Source: an uncultured Gammaproteobacteria bacterium (GTDB lineage Bacteria; Pseudomonadota; Gammaproteobacteria; Pseudomonadales; Porticoccaceae). From it: a stretch of 64,000 nucleotides of DNA. The position numbers and the translations under genes are program-made. Under the pieces are notes generated by a model. It did no database searches, was not told the DNA's origin, and was given only the letters and a program-made list of their open reading frames with translations. Numbering within the stretch: the first letter of the stretch is position 1; the number at the start of each line of letters is the position of its first letter. The DNA lies in assembly GCA_913058345.1 (NCBI GenBank), contig CAJXQR010000006.1:150702-214701 (forward strand). Reading direction: 5' to 3'. Positions 49,051 to 59,734 of this stretch are shown here, piece by piece.

Positions 49051-51480
49051 GTGGCGAGAAGATTGCGAGTCAGGCACCAACCGATAATACCGGCGACGAG
49101 AAAGATATTGAGTAAACCAGCCTCTAAAAGTAAGACCAGCAGCACCCGCGCCAAAGCGGGTGAGCAAGAGAAAACATCCCTGCGCAAACGCCTGCTGCGG
49201 CAAGAGGGTGCGTTAATTAGTTGGATCGTGCTCTGTGCTTATTTACTGCTCGCCTTCAGTTCTTATTCAAAAGACGATGCCAGTTTTTCGTACACCGGTA
49301 GCGCTGAGGGCATTACCACCAACGCTGCTGGCCCCGCCGGTGCCTGGCTGGCCGATATCTTCTTTTCTCTCAGCGGCTACGTTGCCTATCTTTTCCCCTT
49401 GTTACTTGCCGTCAGGGCCTGGAATGTTTTTCAGCAGCGCAAAATAGAAGATACCGGCTTTGACGGCGTCACTTTTATATTGCGTCTCATTGGCTTGTTA
49501 TTGGTGATGATCTCTGCCACTGCGCTGATGGAAATTCACCACGGCGGCCAATCAGCCCTGCCCCACGGTATTGGCGGCATACTCGGTAGTAGCGTGGGTG
49601 AGGCCGCAGCATCAGCTTTCAGTTACCTGGGTAGTACACTGTTATTGCTGGCAATTTTCCTTTTCGGTGTGACTGTTTTTACCGACTTGTCATGGCTGGC
49701 TCTAGTCGACAGTTGTGGGCGTTTAACACTAGGCCTCTATAACAAACTGCGACCCAAGGTCGTTGAGTTTTACGACCGCCGGCGTGATAAGCGCAATTCA
49801 CAGGCCGCTTCAAAGTCTCGTGAGGAGGCCTTCCTACAGAAAAAACAAACATTGGAGAAGCGCAAAGACCCCGTCATTTCTAAGCCCCTTATCGCCCCCG
49901 CGCCAAGCAAGCGGGTTGAGGCTGAAAAGCAGGTGCCGCTGTTTAAAGATGTGCCCAACGGTTCGCTGCCTCCTTTGAACCTGCTCGACAAGGCATCAGC
50001 GAATAATAGTCTCGGGTTCTCTCACGAAGCGCTGGAGGCTATGTCGCGCTTGCTCGAACTCAAACTGCAGGACTTTGGAATTGGTGCCGAAGTAGTGGAA
50101 GTCATGCCCGGGCCGGTTATCACCCGCTTCGAGGTGCAGCCCGCCGCCGGTATCAAAGCCAGTCGCATTAGCGGCCTGTCGAAAGATCTGGCGCGCTCTC
50201 TCGCGGTGATTAGCGTGCGGGTGGTCGAAGTGATTCCCGGTAAATCGGTCATTGGCATAGAGATTCCCAACGAACACCGTGAAATGGTGATGCTGGGTGA
50301 CGTGCTGGCCTCGCGGGTTTACGATGACGCTAAGTCACCGCTGTCCATGGCGCTGGGGCACGATATCTCCGGTGAGCCGATCATTGCCGATCTGGCGAAA
50401 ATGCCACACTTACTGGTTGCCGGTACGACGGGCTCCGGTAAATCGGTGGGCATTAATGTCATGTTGGTTAGCCTGTTGTTTAAAGCCTCACCGGACGAAG
50501 TACGGCTGATTCTGGTTGACCCCAAAATGCTTGAGCTATCGGTTTACGATGGCATCCCCCACTTGCTGACCCCAGTGATTACCGATATGAACGACGCCGC
50601 CAGTGGCTTGCGTTGGTGTGTCGGTGAAATGGAGCGCCGCTATAAATTAATGGCGGCACTGGGAGTCAGAAACCTGGCCGGCTATAACCGCAAAATTGAA
50701 GAGGCCGAAAAGGCCGGAGAGCCTATCAGCGATCCCCTTTGGCAACCCGATGAGCAAGCGGCACTGTTTACCGAGGCTGAAACCGAAGCCCCCGCTCTGG
50801 AGACCCTGCCCTATATTGTGGTGGTGATCGATGAGTTTGCCGATATGATGATGATCGTCGGCAAAAAGGTTGAACAGTTGATTGCACGTATTGCCCAGAA
50901 AGCTCGGGCGGCGGGTATCCATTTAATTCTTGCCACCCAGCGCCCCTCGGTCGATGTCATTACCGGCCTGATTAAAGCCAACGTACCGACACGCATTGCC
51001 TTCCAGGTTTCCTCAAAAATCGATTCGCGCACCATTCTCGACCAGGGGGGCGCAGAGCAGCTGCTTGGCCACGGCGACATGCTGTACTTGCCCTCGGGCA
51101 CCAGTGTGCCGACGCGTGTTCACGGCGCCTTTGTTGACGATCACGAGGTCCACAGTGTGGTAGCCGACTGGAAGGCCCGTGGTGAGCCGGAGTATATTGA
51201 CCAAATTACCGATGAGGCCAGCACGAGCTCCATCCCCGTGCCGGGCTATAGCAGCGATGACGGTGATAGCGGCGACCCCGAAGCCGACCCTCTCTACGAT
51301 GAAGCGGTTGACTATGTGTTAACCAGTCGCCGTGCCTCTATTTCCTCGGTGCAGCGAAAATTGCGGGTGGGCTACAACCGTGCCGCACGTTTGATCGAGG
51401 CGATGGAAGCCGCAGGGGTGGTCAGCGGTATGAATACCAACGGTAGCCGTGAAGTGCTGGTGCCAGAACGTGCGGGTTAA
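49051..51480 (+). CDS. ftsK: DNA translocase FtsK
   Basis: A septum-located hexameric DNA pump that segregates chromosomes and activates XerCD; 809 residues. Four to five membrane segments lie at about 52-235, then a relatively short linker of about 60-70 residues. The translocase motor has Walker A GTTGSGKS near 460-467, [12 protein letters not shown] near 590 and [14 protein letters not shown]. The C-terminal gamma winged helix (about 745-805) has [25 protein letters not shown]. The start is GTG at 49051. It is followed four bases later by lolA. Confidence 0.96.
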   Translation: MARRLRVRHQPIIPATRKILSKPASKSKTSSTRAKAGEQEKTSLRKRLLRQEGALISWIVLCAYLLLAFSSYSKDDASFSYTGSAEGITTNAAGPAGAWLADIFFSLSGYVAYLFPLLLAVRAWNVFQQRKIEDTGFDGVTFILRLIGLLLVMISATALMEIHHGGQSALPHGIGGILGSSVGEAAASAFSYLGSTLLLLAIFLFGVTVFTDLSWLALVDSCGRLTLGLYNKLRPKVVEFYDRRRDKRNSQAASKSREEAFLQKKQTLEKRKDPVISKPLIAPAPSKRVEAEKQVPLFKDVPNGSLPPLNLLDKASANNSLGFSHEALEAMSRLLELKLQDFGIGAEVVEVMPGPVITRFEVQPAAGIKASRISGLSKDLARSLAVISVRVVEVIPGKSVIGIEIPNEHREMVMLGDVLASRVYDDAKSPLSMALGHDISGEPIIADLAKMPHLLVAGTTGSGKSVGINVMLVSLLFKASPDEVRLILVDPKMLELSVYDGIPHLLTPVITDMNDAASGLRWCVGEMERRYKLMAALGVRNLAGYNRKIEEAEKAGEPISDPLWQPDEQAALFTEAETEAPALETLPYIVVVIDEFADMMMIVGKKVEQLIARIAQKARAAGIHLILATQRPSVDVITGLIKANVPTRIAFQVSSKIDSRTILDQGGAEQLLGHGDMLYLPSGTSVPTRVHGAFVDDHEVHSVVADWKARGEPEYIDQITDEASTSSIPVPGYSSDDGDSGDPEADPLYDEAVDYVLTSRRASISSVQRKLRVGYNRAARLIEAMEAAGVVSGMNTNGSREVLVPERAG

Positions 51481-51484
51481 CTGG

Positions 51485-52141
51485 ATGAATAGCTTGTCTG
51501 TCTCTCGAATGATATCTTCCCTCTGTGTTGCCCTGATTTGGCTGTTGCCAGCCACAGTGCTCGCACAAGAGTCCCCCGCGACGCAATTAAAAGCGCTGCT
51601 ACAACCACTCAAGACCTTGCAAGCCGATTTTAATCAGCGCATTTTCTCCGCCGACGGCTATGAAATACAGAGTAGTCACGGCGAAATGCACGTTGCCCGG
51701 CCGGGCAAATTACGCTGGATTATCGCTCCGCCCATGGAGCAATGGCTGATTAGCGACGGCAATACCTTGTGGCTTTACGACCCCGATCTTGAGCAAGTGA
51801 TTATTCGACCCTTCCAGCAAAGCGTTGCCGATACGCCGGCGCTCTTATTTGGCGGTGGTGCCGACCAACTGGAAGAGAACTACAGCGTCAGCGTTAGTCA
51901 TGCAGAGGCTGAGGCGTCCTACGTGCTGAAACCACTGATCTCAAGCGGGTTGTACGAACAAATTACCCTGGTATTTACGGGGCAAACACCCACGGAAATT
52001 CGTATTGTCGACTCTCTTGCCCAGCGCACTGAAATTACTCTCAGTAATGCACAGCGCAATATACCGTTGAGCGAAGCGCAAATAGATACGCTGTTCAATT
52101 TTATTCCGCCCCCCGGCGTCGACATACTGCAAGATGACTGA
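51485..52141 (+). CDS. lolA: Outer-membrane lipoprotein carrier protein LolA
   Basis: A periplasmic chaperone of 218 residues that carries lipoproteins from LolCDE to LolB. The signal peptide (about 1-27, ending TVLAQE) is followed by LKTLQADFNQRIFSADG, PGKLRWIIAPPMEQWLISDGNTLWLYDPDLEQVIIRPF and the final NFIPPPGVDIL. The frame runs upstream to 51449 but the ATG at 51485 gives a normal signal peptide. It overlaps rarA by eight bases, so ftsK-lolA-rarA-crcB are tightly coupled. Confidence 0.95.
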   Translation: MNSLSVSRMISSLCVALIWLLPATVLAQESPATQLKALLQPLKTLQADFNQRIFSADGYEIQSSHGEMHVARPGKLRWIIAPPMEQWLISDGNTLWLYDPDLEQVIIRPFQQSVADTPALLFGGGADQLEENYSVSVSHAEAEASYVLKPLISSGLYEQITLVFTGQTPTEIRIVDSLAQRTEITLSNAQRNIPLSEAQIDTLFNFIPPPGVDILQDD

Positions 52142-53522
52142 ACCTCTTTTCTCGTCATCGTCTTCATCAGGGGCTGATGAATCCTATCAACCACTGGCGG
52201 CGCGTATGCGGCCGCGCCAGCTCGACGATTTTTTCGGTCAGCAGCACCTGCTGGCACCTGGTAAACCTCTGCGCGACAGCATTGCCGGTGGCAAACTTCA
52301 TTCCATGATTTTCTGGGGCCCGCCGGGGGTGGGTAAAACCACCCTGGCGCGCTTGATTGCCGAAACGGCGGATGCCAGTTTCCAGTCGATTTCAGCCGTA
52401 TTGTCTGGGGTTAAAGAGATACGTGCAGCGATCCAGCAGGCCGAAATGGAAAGGACGCAATACGGGCGCAATACGATTTTGTTTGTCGACGAAGTGCATC
52501 GCTTTAATAAGTCCCAGCAAGATGCCTTTTTACCCTTTGTCGAAAATGGCACCATTGTTTTGGTCGGTGCCACCACTGAAAATCCCTCCTTTGAGTTGAA
52601 TAACGCACTGCTATCCCGCTGTCGGGTTTATGTTTTACAAGCCCTCGATGATGAGCAAATTGTCGGTGTGATTCAGCGCGCACTGCTCGATCCAGAGCGT
52701 GGTTTTGGCGGCAAATTGCGCATGAGTGATGAGGCGCTCGCCCTGTTGGTTAGCGCTGCCGATGGCGATGCCCGCAAGTCGCTCAACTTGCTCGAAATTG
52801 CCAGTGACTTTGTGACGTTAGACGATGAGGGCGAGGCAACAATCATCGAGCGTGCACAGGTCGAGCAGGTCATGACTAGCGACACGCGACGTTTTGATAA
52901 AGGCGGCGAATATTTTTACGACCAGATTTCTGCCCTTCATAAAGCGGTGCGCGGTTCATCCCCCGATGGAGCGCTGTACTGGTATGCGCGAATGCTTGAC
53001 GGCGGGTGTGATCCCCTCTATATCGCCCGCCGCGTGGTGCGTATGGCCAGCGAAGATATTGGCAACGCCGACCCCCGTGCCCTACGCATTGCCCTCGATG
53101 CCTGGGACGTACAGGAGCGCCTCGGCAGCCCCGAGGGTGAGCTGGCTATCGCTCAGGCCCTTGCCTATATGGCCGCAGCGGCAAAGAGTAACGCCGTGTA
53201 CAGCGCTTTTAATGCGGTGATGAAAGACGTGCGCTCCATGCCCAGTCACGAGGTGCCCCTGCATTTACGCAATGCGCCGACCAAGCTCATGAAAGAACAA
53301 AACTATGGGGCCGAATACCGTTATGCCCACGATGAACCTCAAGGCTTTGCCGCGGGTGAAAACTATTTCCCCGAAGCTTTAAAAAACAAACAGTACTACC
53401 AGCCCGTAGACCGCGGTCTGGAACTGAAAATTGCTGAAAAACTGCGACACCTGCGTCACTTAAATGAAACCAGTGCTATCCAGCGCTACACTGACAAGGA
53501 TGAGCCCCCATGCAATGGTTAG
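52134..53522 (+). CDS. rarA: Replication-associated recombination protein A (MgsA/RarA)
   Basis: An AAA+ ATPase of 462 residues related to clamp-loader subunits, acting at stalled replication forks. It shows RPRQLDDFFGQQHLL, Walker A FWGPPGVGKTTLARLIA, Walker B FVDEVHRFNKSQQDAFLP, the sensor LVGATTENPSFELN and the C-terminal tetramerisation region with DGGCDPLYIARRVVRMASEDIG. It overlaps lolA by eight bases and crcB by 13. Confidence 0.96.
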   Translation: MTEPLFSSSSSSGADESYQPLAARMRPRQLDDFFGQQHLLAPGKPLRDSIAGGKLHSMIFWGPPGVGKTTLARLIAETADASFQSISAVLSGVKEIRAAIQQAEMERTQYGRNTILFVDEVHRFNKSQQDAFLPFVENGTIVLVGATTENPSFELNNALLSRCRVYVLQALDDEQIVGVIQRALLDPERGFGGKLRMSDEALALLVSAADGDARKSLNLLEIASDFVTLDDEGEATIIERAQVEQVMTSDTRRFDKGGEYFYDQISALHKAVRGSSPDGALYWYARMLDGGCDPLYIARRVVRMASEDIGNADPRALRIALDAWDVQERLGSPEGELAIAQALAYMAAAAKSNAVYSAFNAVMKDVRSMPSHEVPLHLRNAPTKLMKEQNYGAEYRYAHDEPQGFAAGENYFPEALKNKQYYQPVDRGLELKIAEKLRHLRHLNETSAIQRYTDKDEPPCNG

Positions 53523-53881
53523 CCGTCGCTCTGGGTGGTGCTCTTGGTGCTATGGGGCGCTATGGTGTGGGCGCCGTACTGTTCCCCGTCGAGGGCAGCC
53601 GTTTTCCTCTCTCGACTTTGGTCGTCAATGTACTCGGCTCGCTGCTCATGGGCGTGGCCTATGTCATCATCGTTGAGAAATCCTTGCTCGGCGGGCAGTG
53701 GCGCGAGTTGTTGATGGTCGGTTTTCTCGGCGCCTTCACCACCTACTCGACTTTCTCCCTCGACGCCCTGGCTTTGTGGCAAAATGGCCACCTTGCGCTG
53801 GCGCTGTCTTACGTCGCGACGACCGTGTTTTTGTGTCTTGGCGGCACGCTCACGGGGCTTGCGCTAACACGTCTTATTTAA
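53510..53881 (+). CDS. crcB: Fluoride channel Fluc (CrcB)
   Basis: A dual-topology inner-membrane fluoride exporter of 123 residues. It has four membrane segments with GGALGAMGRYG at the start, the asparagine in STLVVNVLGSLLMG and the sodium and fluoride pore motif GFLGAFTTYSTFSLDAL. It overlaps the rarA end. No fluoride riboswitch is seen, which is expected because the gene is inside an operon. Confidence 0.95.
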   Translation: MQWLAVALGGALGAMGRYGVGAVLFPVEGSRFPLSTLVVNVLGSLLMGVAYVIIVEKSLLGGQWRELLMVGFLGAFTTYSTFSLDALALWQNGHLALALSYVATTVFLCLGGTLTGLALTRLI

Positions 53882-53908
53882 GCCGTTCGATTAAAACTGT
53901 CGATTTAA

Positions 53909-55201
<1,293 letters not shown>

Positions 55202-55218
55202 GGACGGAGTTTTAGCCT

Positions 55219-56661
55219 ATGGATTATTTACCCCTGTTTCATCACATCGCTGCGCGACCCTGCTTGGTGGTTGGCGGCGGTGATATCGCCCTGCGCAAAG
55301 TGCGCACCCTGTGCGAGGCTGGCGCCCATATTTCCCTTGTCGCCCCGCATATTTGTCAGGGTCTCAACGACATGGCACAGGAGTATCCAGCACTGCTAAC
55401 GCTGCTGCAGCGCGAATATTGCGACACTGACCTCGATAATGTGGTGCTCGTCATTGCCGCCACCAGCGACCAGCCTTTAAATGCGGCAATTTCCGCCGAG
55501 GCTCAACAGCGCAATATCCCGGTAAATGTGGTGGATAATCCCGCGCTGTGCAGTGTTATTTTTCCCGCTATTGTCGACCGCTCACCTATCCAGATAGCGA
55601 TTACCTCCAGCGGCACTAGCCCGGTAATGACCCGCTTGTTACGGGGCCGTATAGAAGCGCTTTTGCCCGGCAATTTAGGCGCGTTGGCCAAGCTGGCTGC
55701 TCGCTATCGCGACAAAGTGAAAACATTGCTAGCCGGTGAAAGCCAGCGTCGCCGCTTTTGGGAGAACGTACTCGACGGCGAGGTTGCCGAAGCGGTTTAC
55801 GCGGGTAATCACGAACAGGCCGACCAGCAGTTATTGACCCAGCTTGAAGCAATGGCGGCGGATGCTGGTTCGGATGACCAAGCCAGTGGCGAAGTGTATT
55901 TGGTTGGCGCAGGCCCCGGCGACCCCGATCTGCTCACCTTTCGCGCTCTGCGTCTTATGCAGCAGGCCGATGTCGTGCTTCACGACCGACTGGTCTCGCC
56001 CCCTGTATTAGCCATGGTGCGCCGCGATGCTGAGCGTATCTATGTCGGCAAGCGCGCTGGTGATCACGCCGTCAGTCAGACCAATATTAATCGTTTACTC
56101 GTCGATCTCGCCAAACAGGGTAAACGGGTACTGCGCTTGAAGGGGGGAGACCCCTTTATTTTTGGCCGGGGTGGTGAAGAGATCGAGCGTCTCGCCGAGG
56201 AGGGCGTGCCCTTTCAAGTGGTGCCGGGTATTACGGCGGCTTCGGGTTGCGCCAGTTATGCCGGAATACCCCTCACCCACCGAGACTTTTCTCAGTCGGT
56301 GCAATTTATAACTGGCCATAAAAAAGACTATCAACTCGACCTTAACTGGTCGAATTTAGCCGTGCCCAATCAGACTCTGGTCTTTTATATGAGCCTGGTG
56401 AGCCTGGGTGATATTTGTGCTGAACTGGTTAAACACGGCCTGGCTAGCGATACCCCGGCAGCCCTGGTTGAAAAAGGCACTAAGCCGGAACAGCGCGTGG
56501 TGATTAGTGACCTCGCCAATCTCGCCGAGAAAGTCGCGGGGCTAAAAGTGCGAGCACCGACTTTATTAATTATTGGTCATGTCGTTAGCCTACATAACAA
56601 ATTGGCGTGGTTTAATACTGAAAATGTTGAAGATAAAAATCAGGAGCTTATAAATGAGTGA
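55219..56661 (+). CDS. cysG: Siroheme synthase (trifunctional CysG)
   Basis: Makes siroheme for sulfite and nitrite reductases; 480 residues. The N-terminal module (about 1-150) is the precorrin-2 dehydrogenase/ferrochelatase with [20 protein letters not shown] and [18 protein letters not shown]. The C-terminal module (about 225-465) is uroporphyrinogen III methyltransferase with [36 protein letters not shown] and [22 protein letters not shown]. It overlaps gor by eight bases. Confidence 0.96.
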   Translation: MDYLPLFHHIAARPCLVVGGGDIALRKVRTLCEAGAHISLVAPHICQGLNDMAQEYPALLTLLQREYCDTDLDNVVLVIAATSDQPLNAAISAEAQQRNIPVNVVDNPALCSVIFPAIVDRSPIQIAITSSGTSPVMTRLLRGRIEALLPGNLGALAKLAARYRDKVKTLLAGESQRRRFWENVLDGEVAEAVYAGNHEQADQQLLTQLEAMAADAGSDDQASGEVYLVGAGPGDPDLLTFRALRLMQQADVVLHDRLVSPPVLAMVRRDAERIYVGKRAGDHAVSQTNINRLLVDLAKQGKRVLRLKGGDPFIFGRGGEEIERLAEEGVPFQVVPGITAASGCASYAGIPLTHRDFSQSVQFITGHKKDYQLDLNWSNLAVPNQTLVFYMSLVSLGDICAELVKHGLASDTPAALVEKGTKPEQRVVISDLANLAEKVAGLKVRAPTLLIIGHVVSLHNKLAWFNTENVEDKNQELINE

Positions 56662-58021
56662 TTACGATGTCGATTTGTTTGTTATTGGAGCCGGTTCCGG
56701 TGGTGTGCGCACGGCGCGTATGTCTGCTCAGTACGGTGCTAAAGTCATCGTCGCCGAAGAGCAATTTCTCGGTGGTACCTGTGTCAATGTAGGCTGCGTC
56801 CCGAAAAAGCTCTTCGTCTATGCCTCCGCCTTTGAAGAAGAATTTCGCACTGCGGGTGGATTTGGCTGGACAGTCCCACCACAAAGCTTTGACTGGCCGA
56901 CACTGCGCGACAATAAAACCCAGGAAATTGAGCGCCTAAACGGTATTTATCGCAACTTGTTAAAACAGTCTGGCGTTGAATTGATAGAAGGCCGTGCGCA
57001 GATCACTGGCCCCAATAGCGTTGAGGTTAATGGTCGGCAATACACCGCAGAGAGAATTCTGGTGTGCACTGGCGGCCGTCCCTTCGTGCCGGACTTTACT
57101 GGCAATGAACACGTTATTACATCGGAGCAGGCTTTTTATCTCGACACCCTGCCTAAGCGAATGGTCATTGTTGGCGGTGGTTATATTGCGGTGGAGTTCG
57201 CCGGTATTTTCCACGGTCTTGGCGTTGAGACCCATTTGTTCTATCGCGGATCCTTGTTTTTAAGGGGTTTTGATGAAGACGTTCGCCAGCACCTCGCTAC
57301 TGAAATGGCCAAGAAGGGCGTGCATTTACATTTTGATACGGACATCGAAAAAATAGCCAAAGACACCACTAAGCCCCATGATCAATTGACGTTGAACTTG
57401 GTCGACGGCTCAACGATGAACGTCGATAGCGTCATGTACGCCACCGGTCGCAAGGCCAATACGCAAAACCTGGGTCTTGAAACAACGGCAGTGAGTTGTG
57501 ATTCGCGGGGCGCAATAGAGGTCGACGACTTCTTTCAAACAGCCGAACCCTCCATCTATGCCCTCGGCGATGTTATTGGCCGTGTCGAGTTAACGCCAGT
57601 GGCAATTCGTGAAGGCATGGCCTTGTCAGAGAATTTATTTAAAGGTGGGTCAACGAAGGTCGATTACGATTTTATTCCCACAGCCGTGTTTAGCCAGCCC
57701 AATATCGGCACCGTGGGTTTTAGCGAAGCCGAAGCGCAAAAAAAATATGGCGTTATTAAAGTCTTTGAATCCCGCTTTAAACCGATGAAGCAAACCCTCG
57801 GTGGCATTGACGAACAAATTTATATGAAATTAATTGTCGATGCCGCAAGCGATAGGGTGGTTGGTTGCCATATGGTGGGTGAATCTGCCGGTGAAATTAT
57901 GCAAGGCCTGGGGGTAGCAATTAAGGCGGGGGCGACCAAGGCAGATTTTGATGCCACCGTGGGAATCCATCCAACAGCAGCAGAAGAATTTGTCACCATG
58001 CGAACAGAGCGTTCGGCTTAA
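56654..58021 (+). CDS. gor: Glutathione-disulfide reductase
   Basis: Reduces glutathione disulfide with NADPH; 455 residues. It shows the FAD motif [16 protein letters not shown], the redox pair C43-C48 in [14 protein letters not shown], the NADPH motif [19 protein letters not shown], and the C-terminal catalytic HPTAAEEF. The VPKKL segment is typical of glutathione rather than lipoamide or mercuric reductases. It is the last gene of the core operon; everything to its right is accessory DNA. Confidence 0.95.
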   Translation: MSDYDVDLFVIGAGSGGVRTARMSAQYGAKVIVAEEQFLGGTCVNVGCVPKKLFVYASAFEEEFRTAGGFGWTVPPQSFDWPTLRDNKTQEIERLNGIYRNLLKQSGVELIEGRAQITGPNSVEVNGRQYTAERILVCTGGRPFVPDFTGNEHVITSEQAFYLDTLPKRMVIVGGGYIAVEFAGIFHGLGVETHLFYRGSLFLRGFDEDVRQHLATEMAKKGVHLHFDTDIEKIAKDTTKPHDQLTLNLVDGSTMNVDSVMYATGRKANTQNLGLETTAVSCDSRGAIEVDDFFQTAEPSIYALGDVIGRVELTPVAIREGMALSENLFKGGSTKVDYDFIPTAVFSQPNIGTVGFSEAEAQKKYGVIKVFESRFKPMKQTLGGIDEQIYMKLIVDAASDRVVGCHMVGESAGEIMQGLGVAIKAGATKADFDATVGIHPTAAEEFVTMRTERSA

Positions 58022-58113
58022 GTTAGTTTGGCTCGAGATGCATGATGGTAAGACAACGTATGCCCATGTATCGCGGGCTCCGTATCTACGGTTTGGCATA
58101 CAGCCTGAATAAT

Positions 58114-58130
58114 AAACCGCTGAGCGGTTT
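58114..58130 (+). terminator. Possible terminator hairpin after gor
   Basis: AAACCGC (58114-58120), loop TGA, GCGGTTT (58124-58130), then TAATAAAA. The stem is symmetrical and about 90 bases after the gor stop; the T-run is short, so it is only moderately convincing. Confidence 0.5.
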
Positions 58131-58171
58131 TAATAAAAAGTTGTACAGCGGTGATGTCAGTCAAGTGACGT

Positions 58172-58209
58172 AGAGTTTTACACCAGATGACGTAAAACTC
58201 TGGTGTAAA
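58172..58209. repeat. Two overlapping, mutually exclusive hairpins
   Basis: Hairpin A: AGAGTTTTAC (58172-58181) with GTAAAACTCT (58192-58201). Hairpin B: TTTACACCAGA (58177-58187) with TCTGGTGTAAA (58199-58209). The left and right arms of the two share bases, so only one can form at a time. Function unknown; it may be a switch or nested inverted-repeat remnants. Confidence 0.75.
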
Positions 58210-58279
58210 GTGTAGACTTTTTATTCAAGCTGTTGTAATTGTTAATGTTTTTATAGGCTCATCTTTTTTGCTTTGGACG

Positions 58280-58323
58280 AAATACGTCGGGTGACGTGAA
58301 ACTTTACGTCACCCGACGTATTT
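58280..58323. repeat. 18-bp perfect inverted repeat, terminator-like
   Basis: Arms 58280-58297 and 58306-58323 are perfectly complementary over 18 bases, with the 8-base spacer GAAACTTT, and end in a T-run. Each arm contains one of the ACGTC dyads. As RNA it would be a very stable hairpin and could terminate transcription coming from gor before the cassette array. Confidence 0.8.
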
Positions 58324-58476
58324 TTGCATAAGCGATAGCATTGCCAAATAAAGATATAGATTAAAGTCAGGGGCTTAGCTATGGTTGTTAATAATTTAAG
58401 TTGGAGAAGTACGTCACTTGACGTATTTTTTTGCGTCGGGTGACGCAGACTTAGCTGTTAGCTTATATGGGATTCT

Positions 58477-59463
58477 ATGAAGTCACGAAATAAAGCGATG
58501 CTTGATAAATCAGTGGCAGCGATGATCTCCGCTATTGAGATATACAACAAGCCTGATTTCAAATATCGTGAAGAGACGTTCTCGGTCTTATGTATAAATG
58601 CTTGGGAGTTGTTACTTAAGGCAAAGGTCTTGCAGTTGTCTGGAAATAAGCTTACGGCACTATTGGTTTGGGAACGTAAAAAGCTAAAAAATGGGGATTA
58701 CTCTACCAAGCTATACAGAAAGCTGAATAGAGCTGGAAACCCAATGTCCGTCGGCCTTTACGAAGCGCTAAGGATAATTAATGAAGATTATGGGATTCAG
58801 ATAAACAAAGCGGTGAAAGACAATATCGAAGCATTGACGGAAATTAGAGATAACAGTATACATTTTATCAATGATGACTACTTGCTTTCTACAAAGATAC
58901 AAGAAATTGGTACTGCTTCTCTCCAGAATTATTTGCACCTTGTTAAAGATTGGTTTGGTGATGCTCTAACGAGATACAACTTTTATCTTATGCCTCTATC
59001 GTTTTTCCGTGATTTTGATAGCGCTCCGGGGGTATCTCTTAACGCAAACGAAAAAAAGTTGCTTAAGTACATAAAGTCGGCAGAGGAAGCATATGATGAT
59101 GCAGATGTCAGTAACTATAACCTTGCGTTAAAAATTGATGTGAAGTTCCAAAAGGCTAAAAGTACTTCGGGTGTTCCTATTCAAATTACAAATGATCCTG
59201 ACGCGCCAGCTTTTCGTTTAAGCGAAGAAGATATGATGGAGAAATACCCATGGGACTATCGAGTTTTAACCACAAGATTAAAAAAGCGATATACAGATTT
59301 TAAGGAAAACCAGCTTTATCATGAGCAACGCAAGTCAATCTCTGCTAATGAGAAGCTATGCCACAGTAGGTTGTATAACCCAGCAAACAAAAGCAGTGGT
59401 ACAAAACAGTTCTACAACCCTAATATTCTAAAAGAGTTCGATAAACTGTATGAAAAAAGCTAA
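58477..59463 (+). CDS. DUF3644 family protein with HEPN-type motif (cassette 1)
   Basis: A 328-residue protein. The N-terminal part (LDKSVAAMISAIEIYNKP, YREETFSVLCINAWELLLKAK) is the DUF3644 signature. EIRDNSIHF gives R124-x4-H129, the arrangement found at the active site of HEPN ribonucleases, within a helical region. The C-terminal half (about 215-328) is basic and unrecognised. I infer an RNA-cutting effector, possibly in phage defence or as a toxin; no antitoxin gene is adjacent. The stop codon lies inside the attC1 core. No clear ribosome binding site precedes the ATG. AT-rich relative to the core. Confidence 0.75.
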   Translation: MKSRNKAMLDKSVAAMISAIEIYNKPDFKYREETFSVLCINAWELLLKAKVLQLSGNKLTALLVWERKKLKNGDYSTKLYRKLNRAGNPMSVGLYEALRIINEDYGIQINKAVKDNIEALTEIRDNSIHFINDDYLLSTKIQEIGTASLQNYLHLVKDWFGDALTRYNFYLMPLSFFRDFDSAPGVSLNANEKKLLKYIKSAEEAYDDADVSNYNLALKIDVKFQKAKSTSGVPIQITNDPDAPAFRLSEEDMMEKYPWDYRVLTTRLKKRYTDFKENQLYHEQRKSISANEKLCHSRLYNPANKSSGTKQFYNPNILKEFDKLYEKS

Positions 59464-59540
59464 CAAGTTGCAGCACAATCGCCCGCAAAAAGCGCGGGCT
59501 GGACACTCGCTGCGCTCGCGCCTGTGTGCAAAGCGTTATG
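59458..59540 (+). other. attC recombination site 1
   Basis: Left core TAAC (59461-59464) pairs with GTTA (59534-59537). Next TTGCA-G-CACA pairs with TGTG-TGCAA leaving one unpaired G, and inside lies a CCCGC/GCGGG hairpin. It includes the stop codon of the DUF3644 gene and marks the boundary to the SLATT-RT cassette. Confidence 0.85.
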
Positions 59541-59581
59541 AAATGGTGCAGTAAAATAAAAATTTAGTGTTAAACTGGTTT

Positions 59582-59716
59582 TGTCCTAGGGTGTGCAGCT
59601 TAGGCTGTCCACTCACTTGTGAGTGCAACTAATATTGAAGAGATTCGTCTCTTAGTCTTTATGGCTTGCCCTTAGTTGGGTGTTAACTCTATGTAACTCA
59701 TTGACACCCTAGGACA
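59582..59716 (+). ncRNA. Candidate structured ncRNA of the SLATT-RT system
   Basis: A 135-base element closed by a perfect 13-bp inverted repeat, TGTCCTAGGGTGT (59582-59594) and ACACCCTAGGACA (59704-59716). Inside are a CAGC-TTAG-GCTG hairpin (59596-59607), CACTCAC-TT-GTGAGTG (59610-59625), AAGAGA-TTCG-TCTCTT with a UUCG tetraloop (59638-59653), a weak CCC/GGG stem and GTTA/TAAC (59682-59697). TTAAACT at 59570-59576 could be the -10 of its promoter. It ends 18 bases before the SLATT start. Long closing stems of this sort enclose the ncRNAs of retrons and several defence-associated reverse transcriptases, where the RNA is template and cofactor. No homologous RNA is recognised by eye. Confidence 0.75.
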
Positions 59717-59734
59717 TCTTATCGAGGAAGTTGA

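Larger units (their letters stand above)
58159..58446. repeat. Cluster of ACGTC/GACGT dyads in a non-coding stretch
   Basis: The 455 bases between gor and the DUF3644 gene contain no gene. They hold many copies of the hexamer TGACGT/ACGTCA or close variants: 58166, 58188, 58284, 58292, 58306, 58314, 58411, 58419, 58433 and 58441. They pair into 14-bp dyads: ACGTCGGGTGACGT (58284-58297) and its reverse (58306-58319), ACGTCACTTGACGT (58411-58424) and GCGTCGGGTGACGC (58433-58446). The first copy, AGTCAAGTGACGT (58159-58171), is the reverse complement of most of the fourth dyad. They may be operator sites, recombinase sites or debris of a small mobile element; none is recognised. Confidence 0.8.

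Noticed and set aside
58280..58446. Reading the ACGTC dyads as a CRISPR array
   Set aside because: Repeats are palindromic, variable and irregularly spaced with no spacers of constant size; no cas genes are nearby.
58022..58476. Search for an integrase gene or attI between gor and the first cassette
   Set aside because: No ORF is present. GTTAGC at 58457-58462 resembles a core site but lacks the flanking structure, so attI is not claimed.
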